From: Pempheris klunzingeri
Taxonomy: Eukaryota; Chordata; Actinopteri; Acropomatiformes; Pempheridae
NCBI RefSeq assembly: GCF_042242105.1
Contig: NC_092024.1
Coordinates: 2,799,501-2,863,500, forward strand
Length of the DNA stretch: 64,000 nt
Direction: 5' to 3'
Each line of letters begins with the position of its first letter. The stretch's first letter is position 1. A program made the position numbers and the translations under genes. The notes under the pieces are model-generated. The model did no database searches. It was given only the letters and a program-made list of their open reading frames with translations, and was not told where the DNA came from. Shown here piece by piece: positions 56,601-64,000 of this stretch.

Positions 56601-59600
56601 CCAAGGAAGGTGAGTGAGGAACACTAAGTGTTTTTAGGAAGTTATTTTCAAAAGCAAATATCAAACTGAGCTATGTGGAACTTGAGAGTTTGTGCAATGG
56701 ATATGAATTAGTATCCGATCTATTTTTTCTCTTTCAGTCCGTGGATCCCCTCGCGACCTTCGCGTCTTTGACGAGACCATATCTACAATGAAAGTGGCAT
56801 GGCAGGCTGCTCCAGGAAATGTCCTTCAGTACCGCATTGCCTTCAAACCTGCTGAGGGTGGTGAGAGGAAGGAGATTTCCGTCAAGGGTGATACTACCCA
56901 GGCTGTGTTGAAGAACCTCCAACCAGCCACTGAATATGAGCTCTTTGTGACTGCCCGCTACTCTTCTGGTTTGGGCGATCCTCTTCTGGGCACAGGAACA
57001 ACCTTAGAAGGTAAGGGAGAATGTCACATGCAAATGTCTAATTTGAAACCGTTGAAGCATGGTAGGATTGTTTTTGTAGCCAGTGTGTGACAGAAATGTG
57101 AAGCATGCTTTGTGGCTGTGGGCTTAGCCAGTGGAGACTGCTGAGCAGACAAATAAGTTATTGTGTTCAGTTTTTTCTCAAGATGCAAGGAAACTGAGAT
57201 TTAGGTGTGCACATTTGTTGTTCATATTTTATTCATTTTACGACAGCCTGCATGATGCAAGACAACAACAATTTAGTCAGCTGTCTCTCTTCATGCCCAA
57301 TAAGAATGTAGCATCTGGTATTTCTCACAGACGACTACCTCAGAATTAAGGAAGTTGAGATTTTACTTTGTAAGGTTGGTTGAGTATATGGGCCGCAGTA
57401 AGAGGGGAAAAGACAAGAATGTGGCCCTTGATGTAATTCCTTTGGCATAGACTGTGGGTGAGGGTGGCTTTGCCGCACATGAAGGCAGAGATGGAAATGG
57501 GGGGGCGAGCTTGTAAATTTAGAGAACTTAGCTTGGAACAGACTTTGACAACCATATGCTCGCCTGGTAACACCTATATATCTTGGCCCATATGAGACAT
57601 AGAATTTATTGTCTAGCTGTGCGTTATAAGACATATTTGGAATATTTGATCCATAATGTTATATATTATTCTATTATTCTAAATGTGGAATCAGTGATTG
57701 TTGTCTATCTCAAGTTCAGTTCATCTCACAATGGTCATCACATTTTACCTATAGGCTAACTGAAGGTATGATACACATTTGTGTTTGTGCATCTCTTTCC
57801 TGTCTATAGTATAGATGATGGATTACAGACACAACAGGGGGCAGGTATTCTATTGAAGTCACACAGAGTGGGAGGAGGCATTGTTGTAGTGTCACACCAC
57901 AGGAAAGGAAGCCAAAGAGATCTGTTCAGAGAGAGAGGGAGGGATGTCCTAGCAATAGTGTTGTTTTGGTAAAACTGCCCACAAAAAAGAAGAGAGAAGA
58001 AAAAGGGCTCGGCTAGCTTCAGTTGTGTTTTTTGGTGCTACATGATCAGAGGATCAGATTTTTGTGTGCTGAGATGAAACCAGCTCAGTGGCTGTCTTTG
58101 ATTGTGTCCATACTTAACTCAACCGTAAACGGACTCCTCTCTGAAAACAGTTTGAGCCCACAAACACATCAAACCTTTTCTATTCATCATGATGGCAAGA
58201 GTGGAGCTACTTGTCTCTTAACGTCGCCTTCTCACACTCCTGACAGTAGTGAGGTCCCTAGTCCCTAATAAGAGGACTTTAGCTGTGACCTATTGAAATG
58301 AGGTCATTTTTGAACTTTCACAGCTGGTTTGTTTACATTTCAATAAGTGCAAGAATTTGCTGTGTTTTCAACTTTTTTTCTGTTCCCACACTGACCAAAG
58401 GGCTTGGATTTGAGTTTCCACATGTCAAATCTGTGCTGTCATCGACCATACACCCCCACAGGAAAAAAGCTCCATGACAAAGCACTTTGTTTAGCCAGCT
58501 CAATTAAGCTGTCATGACGTCAGTAGGCCTTCACACTGATCTCATTGTTTTGAGTGCCACTCACTCTGAGTGACCCTCTCCATGTAGGCGAGAACTGGAG
58601 GAAAGTGGCTTGCACAAAGCCACCCCTTGTGGCTGACAGGGGATATTAGCCAATACAGAAGTCTTTAGTAGGATAGAATTTGACATCCTGAAATGACTCA
58701 GAAGGAGGACTGAGAAGGTATCATCCCAACTCTGGACAAACATGGCAAAATTATTTATTTGAGAAGAGGGAGGTTTATCCAGCATGTGGAAGATGTTACC
58801 TAAGACGGCCTTGAGAGCTGTGTGAGCTGTCTGTCTGGTCACAGGGAGAATTGTCTGTTCGTCTCCCTCCAGGGTGGGGCAAAGGACAGGCCGGGGCAGA
58901 GAGGGAGGGTGAAAATGAGGAGAAAAAAGTGTACTTCAAATGTGAACCACAAGGCTTGAGGGTGGATGAAAGGCTCAGGTCATTACTGAGAGGTCATATG
59001 CCCCTGAGGAAGCCAGTGTACCAGTCTCTTAAATAGTGAAGCACTTGCATGACACAGCAAAAGTATTCCCTCTTCACTTGTGCCGGAGGGACATTGATCC
59101 TTTTTTATTATCTTTAAGTTGTAGAACAGCACAGCACCAGGTGAAATCGTAGTATCTTGGTTTGATTTCCTTTTAAACATACGCCTATGGGAACTTTTAG
59201 GCTGTGCCAGGCTCTTTCAGTGGTACTTCCAGACTGTTTTTCTCCACCAGTCTCAAGGTCCTTTGAGGTAAAAGGCCAGAGACAGGCAACCTTGGCGCAT
59301 AGACACTGAAGGCTTCATCTTTGTGGCTCAGATGTATGCCTTACTGAACCAAAAGCAATAAAGTAAGGGAAGTTTGAGCCGTTGTGCCAGTGCTGACATG
59401 GCACATTGACGGAACCATGTATTTCCTGCCATGCTTTTTGAGGAGTTTACTGAGAAAGCAAGACTTTCAGAGCTTAGCTGAGTCTCTGTCATCTTTTTCA
59501 TACTGAAATCCAAATAACTACTATCCAGTATTGAAGCTGTGAATCAAGATGTGGCTTAATGGAGTGAGGGGTCTATCAGCCATATAAAATCAAGTTGAAA

Positions 59601-62595
59601 AGGAGGGTGCACTTCAACAATAGGATTCTCAGTGGATTGCTAAACCCAAAATTCAGTGAGCATATTCCAAAAATAGGAACATTTCCAAGTCAAGGAGGGC
59701 TCACATCTCACTTTTTTATTTGGCTCACTTTGTACTACCTGCAGTGACCTGCAGGAAATCTCTTAGATGATCTTCAGCGGTGTCATGTGGTTTTCTAAAG
59801 AAGTGAATCAAATTTTAATGTGAATTTGCGATCCGGTCCTGTCCGGTGCCTTAATTTGAGAGTATCTTTCTCCTGGAAGGTTTGGATGCAGCTTGAGGGG
59901 TGAAACTAAGAAAATAAGACAAGATCTACAATGTTTTTATTCGCATTAGTGATAATTATAACAACATGCAAGATCTAAACTCTTTGTAACCAAACATAAA
60001 AAAGTGACAATTAATACATTGTGTAAATCTACATTACACGTTGACCAAAGTTTTTGCCAGGTTTGTGGACACTATTTGTCATGTATGGATGCTTTGCTTC
60101 CTCGAGTGGCTCCTCTTTAGCTTGTCTGCAAGTACTGATGAAAAGTGAGCTGCTGTCTGCAGAACTCATTATCTTGTGATCCTTTCGCCCTTGCTTCACA
60201 CACAGCCGGAAAAGTCAGTCAAGTTCATCCTTCCCTTCTGGCAAAGACAACCCTTTTGATGGAATGGTCTGGGTATTTATAAGTGGCCCACACTGTTTTC
60301 ACGGTCCTCCAAAATCTGGAACTCTTCATTAGTTTGCGGTCGTGGCCATTACTCTTCATATCTGGACTCTGCTCTCAAGGTGCAGATTGCTCTGCTTGGC
60401 AGGCAGAGCTGCTGCTGTTATTTCTGTTCAGATCAGTTTCCAATTCAACTTTAATAGATGGATGCTGAGAAGGACTCATAGGGTGACAGTTAGACACAGT
60501 GGTTGCCTTTTCTGCTGCACAGCCGCTTAACATTTCCTAATGATCATGCATTGCACTGATGGAAGATCTGTGATGCGTCTCATTCTTTGCAATTGGCTTT
60601 TTTTTTTTATTAAACCTCATTCAGTGAGGTTTGATGAATGAGGTTTAGGAGAGACCACCCAGCTACACCGCTCTGTCAGTGATTATATTGCCATTAGGTG
60701 CTGGCATGTAAGGGCTTAGGGGTTTGAATCGGGATCAGGATCCCGGAGGTTGTGTGGGAGGCTGTGTGGCAGCCTGTCCTCTTGCGGTAGATACAGCTCC
60801 TCTTTATGGCAGCCAGACCGAAGTGTTGAGAGTCCATCTCAACGTGGGCATCCCTCTCAGCCAGGCATGTGCTGGCTGCTCATCATGAAACATCGCCTCC
60901 AAAATTCCCTCCACTGTATTTCTGTGCCTTTCCTCTTTCATAATGGTCTCTCAGGAATAGTGAGTGAAGAGGAGAAAAGGAGAGCGCAACATCTGCGATT
61001 GTAGCAAACGCACTTTTGTGGATCGGGTTTCCTTTGTTTCGATGGAAAATTAAAGTGCTGCTGGGAGAGGCGCTGAGAATATGTGATTTGTGATTAGTTT
61101 TTCAGAGATTTTTCCAATAGTCTGATTATGAAGGGAAGAAAAAGAACTGGGTTGTTCAAACAGATCCTGAGGGGTTAAGGCAGAGACAGATAAGTGATTT
61201 GGTGGTTTAAATCTGGGGTTCTTTGTTTTGTTCGTTTTGCATCTCGCTCCCTTCCTCAAACCTCCGTATACCTGCATTAGAAATCAACACCACCTAGAGA
61301 GAGCCATCAGTGGACCGGGGCTCAATGCCTGAAGCACTTTTATGCCATAGTACTAACACTACCATCTTAGTCCAATTATTGTAAATCAAAACAAAGGAAA
61401 ACTTCAGAAAATTCTTTAGGTAAACAAAAGTAAACCAGTGCTACAGTTTCCATATCCATTATGCACAGACTGATGTAACAGTTCTACTTCTGTTTCTAAT
61501 GCTGTCCCTTTTCATTTGTCCACAGAGCTTGGTTCACCCAGAGACCTGGCGACCAGAGACGTCACTGACACCAGCTTTGTTGTGTCTTGGGCCGCGGCCC
61601 CGGGTAATGTTCGTCAGTACCGGGTCACCTGGAAGTCTCTGTTCACTGAAGAGGCTGGGGAGAAGACAGTACCAGGAGACACAGTCACAGTTCTGGAGGG
61701 TCTCACCCCAGAGACACGTTATCAGGTCTCTGTGTTTGCTGGCTATGCCCATGGAGAAGGTCAGCCATTGGTTGGAGAGGAAACCACAGATGGTGAGTTA
61801 CTTTAGCTGCTTTAACACTTATTTCCTGCCCCTTCACTTCTTTCCCCTTGTCATTATCTATGTCTGCACCTTCTTCTTTTGCTTCTTTCTTTTTTTGGTA
61901 TTTTTCCAGTGTTTTTACTCCTTACTTGTCTCATGAGAATGAATGTGTGAAGCCAAGGTAAGTGTGATGTAACTCTCCGACCATAAAAGCGTAAAAGGCA
62001 TTGAAAGCTCTATGGCCAAAGAAGGACAGTTGCACTTTTAAGAAGATCATTTTTTGAGCCAAGAATGAAGGTCTCAACATTCTTTTCATAAACGCATCTT
62101 ACGCCTTAATGCTTTTAAGCTAAAGACAGAATTTAACAGATCATCACTGAGAACTGAAGTGATGGTTTGAAAATGATGATAACAGTTTAGCTGTAGGTGT
62201 CATGTTTGGGTGTAGCGACCTGTCAGTGACACTGACCATTCTGTTCATTCAGTCATAGCTGAAGAGAAAAACGTCATAGCTGCTGGCCTTCGCCTGAGCC
62301 ATCAGGACTATAGCGTGCACATCTTTTCGGCTGTGCATGTGTTATGTGTATGTACAGAGGTGATGTAATGTCCAGCACACCTGCACTGGGTTTTCATGGG
62401 AGATGCAGCACAGATAGACACTGGCCTCTCCCTCGTTAGACTACTCTCATGCTTGGATGAGAAAAGCACATTGAGTGGAAACTCTCACCATTTGGGAGAG
62501 AATTTGTCAGCCAGTTAGTGAAATGGAATGTGCACAAGGAAAATTATTTCCAACCTTCATTAGTGTTTATTGATTCTTGAAATCAAGAAAGGTGG

Positions 62596-62636
<41 letters not shown>

Positions 62637-64000
62637 ACACTGAACTCCACATTGAATGTGTGAATACACAGTATCCTTCACATTTAGATACCTCATGGGT
62701 GAATATGAATGTAGCGTTAAAGTGCTTTGAGTGGTCGAAAAGACTAGAGAGGCACTGTAGAGGTATAATTCATTTACTTTGCTTGTTCCTTCCTTCACTT
62801 TGCACCCACTATCTGTTACTCTCTTTTCTTGTGCACTACACAAATCACAGGTCTCTCTGGGCTGAGCCACACATTGCAAACTTGGATGAGCTGCTTTTTT
62901 CCGTTAATAAAAGTCCTCCCTCTGAAGTTGAGCGTTCTGAATATTTTCCTCAGCTCGTTTTTAGGCCACTGACAATTCACACTTGCCTTTCCTGTTCTGA
63001 AAATAAGAAAAACTCTATGGACACACAATGGAAAAATAAGAACTGTGGCTTTGCTCAAATTCTCAAGACATCTATGTCTGGCTCCTAAACCCACCAACTA
63101 AACATGATCAATCATATAAATTTGGGCCTGTTTAATGTATACCTCTGAAAATCCGAACTATTCGGGTAAGTTTGTGTCGACACACATGTGGAGACTGAGC
63201 AGATATCCGGATGAAAGACTGCTAGGTAGCCAAGCGTGTTACTGTTTAGTTTACTTACCAGCAGGAAAGCCATGCTGCTTATATTTCCAAAGGTATATTG
63301 GAAACATAGGCGGTTAAGCACACATTTAGCACAGATTCCTATCTGAACAAGGCCCAAAATCTACATTTTCTCTCAGACCATCCATTCATCATTTCTCCTC
63401 TTTGAACCTTTGTTCCTTTTTTTCCTTCCTTGCAGTCTCAGCGGCTGGCAGAGTGATTGTTGTCTCTGACGAGACTGAGAAGACCATGAAGGTGACATGG
63501 CAACCGGCACCTGGAAATGTACTTAACTACCGTGTTACCCACAAGCCCAAGTCAGGAGGGCGCCAGGTGGCAGCCAAGGTGCCCGGCGGCACCACCTCCA
63601 CTGTGCTGAGACGCCTCACTCCCCTCACCACCTATGAAATCACTGTTATGCCAGTCTATCGTTCTGGGGAAGGCAAAGCAAGGCAAGGAGAAGGAACAAC
63701 ATGTATGTTGGTATATCATTCAGCACACAACGAACGTTTGTCTTTCTGTTACCAAGTTTAGGAAAAGTTTGATGACCCAGTACAAACTCAATTACATCCT
63801 CATCACAATCATAACCATCTCAGACAAAATGCAGTATTACAGTAAATGTGCTCATCTTCATTATATCTACTCAAACATCTATATTTTAATATTTAATCAT
63901 TCAATTTTGTATCATTCATTCAAATAATGTTTTTTTTTATCCCCAGTGTCACCTTACAAAGGTCCTAGGAACCTCCAGACTTCAGAGCCTTCCAAAACCA
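46871..64000 (+). CDS. col12a1: COL12A1, collagen alpha-1(XII) chain (5' part, continues right)
   Basis: Known role: FACIT collagen of tendon, ligament, muscle and fascia matrix that decorates collagen I fibrils. Exons are 46871-46940, 50733-50849, 50943-51086, 51543-51596, 52840-53103, 53360-53524, 53771-53944, 54139-54429, 54563-55165, 55966-56244, 56334-56609, 56738-57010, 61526-61792, 63436-63702 and 63947-64000 onward, about 1099 residues. All borders are GT..AG, and every junction falls after the first base of a codon. Domain order is signal peptide, FN3-1 (24-110), linker (111-128), VWA1 (129-329), FN3-2 (330-426), VWA2 (427-627), FN3-3 to FN3-7 (628-1081) and the start of FN3-8. This is the N-terminal order of the long human form. 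The human protein is about 3060 residues, so two thirds, including the collagenous part, lie outside. COL14A1 is the main alternative; domain order and neighbours favour COL12A1. Confidence 0.96.
46941..50732. other. COL12A1 intron after the signal exon
   Basis: 3.8 kb without recognisable exon. The 3' end holds a TA/TG microsatellite just before the exon 2 acceptor. Confidence 0.75.
50645..50692. repeat. (TA)n(TG)n compound microsatellite
   Basis: TATATA blocks interrupted by TG, then six TG units, ending 40 bases before the acceptor AG at 50731-50732 of COL12A1 exon 2. Confidence 0.95.
50733..51596 (+). CDS. col12a1: COL12A1 FN3 domain 1 and linker (exons 2-4)
   Basis: Exons 2 and 3 encode one fibronectin type III module from [20 protein letters not shown] to SIPIFGQLT, split by a 93-base intron. 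The 54-base exon 4 is a polar linker ([16 protein letters not shown]) before VWA1. Confidence 0.9.
51597..52839. other. COL12A1 intron 4
   Basis: 1.2 kb between the linker exon and VWA1; nothing recognised. Confidence 0.75.
52840..53944 (+). CDS. col12a1: COL12A1 VWA domain 1 (exons 5-7)
   Basis: Three exons encode a von Willebrand A domain. The metal-ion site DxSxS is intact as D143-G-S145-W-S147 ([10 protein letters not shown]), with the later threonine in [13 protein letters not shown] and the aspartate in [12 protein letters not shown]. It ends in [16 protein letters not shown]. Confidence 0.93.
54139..54429 (+). CDS. col12a1: COL12A1 FN3 domain 2 (exon 8)
   Basis: One exon equals one FN3 module, from [20 protein letters not shown] to [11 protein letters not shown], with the conserved Trp ([14 protein letters not shown]) and the [12 protein letters not shown] strand. 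Confidence 0.93.
54563..55165 (+). CDS. col12a1: COL12A1 VWA domain 2 (exon 9)
   Basis: A single 603-base exon encodes the whole second A domain, unlike VWA1, which is split over three exons. The metal-ion site is intact (D443-G-S445-Y-S447 in [33 protein letters not shown]). It ends in [16 protein letters not shown]. Confidence 0.95.
55166..55965. other. COL12A1 intron 9
   Basis: 800 bases between VWA2 and FN3-3; nothing recognised. Confidence 0.75.
55966..57010 (+). CDS. col12a1: COL12A1 FN3 domains 3-5 (exons 10-12)
   Basis: Three consecutive single-exon FN3 modules (279, 276 and 273 bases) separated by introns of about 90-130 bases. Each has the W..AP core ([45 protein letters not shown]) and a Y.V.V strand, ending GEETTLE, DGTTKE and GTGTTLE. 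Confidence 0.93.
57011..61525. other. COL12A1 intron 12 (large)
   Basis: 4.5 kb between FN3-5 and FN3-6, the longest intron seen in the gene. It contains a 12-base perfect inverted repeat at 60612-60646 and no recognisable exon. Confidence 0.75.
60612..60646. repeat. Perfect 12-base inverted repeat
   Basis: AAACCTCATTCA (60612-60623) and its exact reverse complement TGAATGAGGTTT (60635-60646) flank an 11-base spacer, which itself carries TGAGGTT, able to pair with the left arm in a competing, shorter hairpin. A T run precedes it. Confidence 0.8.
61526..64000 (+). CDS. col12a1: COL12A1 FN3 domains 6-7 and start of 8 (exons 13-15)
   Basis: Exon 13 ([20 protein letters not shown] to GEETTD) and exon 14 ([20 protein letters not shown] to QGEGTT) are each one FN3 module. 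Exon 15 begins at 63947 with [17 protein letters not shown] and runs off the window. Confidence 0.92.
62599..62634. repeat. (CA)n microsatellite
   Basis: Eighteen AC units, followed by a TGACACTG break. Confidence 0.95.
62655..62780 (+). repeat. Dispersed repeat family B, copy 2
   Basis: Carries TGTGTGAATACACAG, GGGTGAATATGAATGTAG, AAAGTGCTTTGAGTGGTCGA, GACTAGAGAGGCACTG and ATTCATTTAC in the same order as the copy at 31131-31225. It follows directly after the CA microsatellite. Confidence 0.55.

Larger units (their letters stand above)
61793..63435. other. COL12A1 intron 13
   Basis: 1.6 kb holding a CA microsatellite and a copy of dispersed repeat family B. Confidence 0.75.

Noticed and set aside
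60700..60750. GGTTTGAATC resembling a tRNA B box
   Set aside because: No matching A box, acceptor stem or cloverleaf can be drawn around it. A similar GGTTCGAATT at about 30673 fails for the same reason.
62570..63088. 172-codon open frame in COL12A1 intron 13
   Set aside because: Begins in a CA microsatellite (His-Thr repeats) and continues through repeat family B; no family resemblance.

Overview
The window is vertebrate nuclear DNA, almost certainly from a ray-finned (perciform-like) fish. Genes are split by GT..AG introns, there are many CA/GA/TA microsatellites, and the non-coding DNA carries several dispersed repeats whose style I recognise from teleost genomes. Every coding call below comes from reading exons and splice sites directly and comparing the spliced protein with what I remember of the vertebrate family. 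No database search was possible.

Layout. (1) About 3.9-7.1 kb, minus strand: 5' half of TFB1M, the mitochondrial 12S rRNA dimethyladenosine transferase. Five coding exons (223 residues) and a CCAAT/CRE-like promoter are present; the 3' exons lie beyond the left edge. (2) About 7.2-25.2 kb: no recognisable coding gene, only repeats, microsatellites and a candidate untranslated first exon of FILIP1 near 13.8-13.97 kb. (3) 25.2-36.15 kb, plus strand: complete coding region of FILIP1 (filamin-A interacting protein 1), five coding exons and 1218 residues, with one 2.8 kb exon for the coiled coil. (4) 36.7-42.36 kb, plus: complete TMEM30A (CDC50A, phospholipid-flippase beta subunit), seven exons, 370 residues. 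(5) 42.5-44.6 kb, plus: complete COX7A2 (cytochrome c oxidase subunit 7A2), four exons, 82 residues. (6) About 45.4-64 kb and past the right edge, plus: 5' part of COL12A1 (collagen alpha-1(XII)), with signal peptide, FN3-1, VWA1, FN3-2, VWA2, FN3-3 to FN3-7 and the start of FN3-8 (about 1099 residues seen).

FILIP1, TMEM30A, COX7A2 and COL12A1 are neighbours on human 6q14.1, so this is an ancient syntenic block. TFB1M is on 6q25 in human as I recall, so its position here next to FILIP1 marks a lineage difference. The genes do not form one pathway: TFB1M and COX7A2 serve mitochondrial translation and respiration, FILIP1 acts on filamin and the cytoskeleton, TMEM30A on membrane lipid asymmetry, COL12A1 in the extracellular matrix.

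I did not find an undescribed biological system. The less ordinary signals are small: symmetric phase-1 exons throughout the COL12A1 N-terminus, low-complexity tracts placed against splice sites (GGAGA tract after FILIP1 exon 4, a 25-base C run before FILIP1 exon 3, a TA/TG repeat before COL12A1 exon 2), a few inverted repeats, and several repeat families with two copies in the window.
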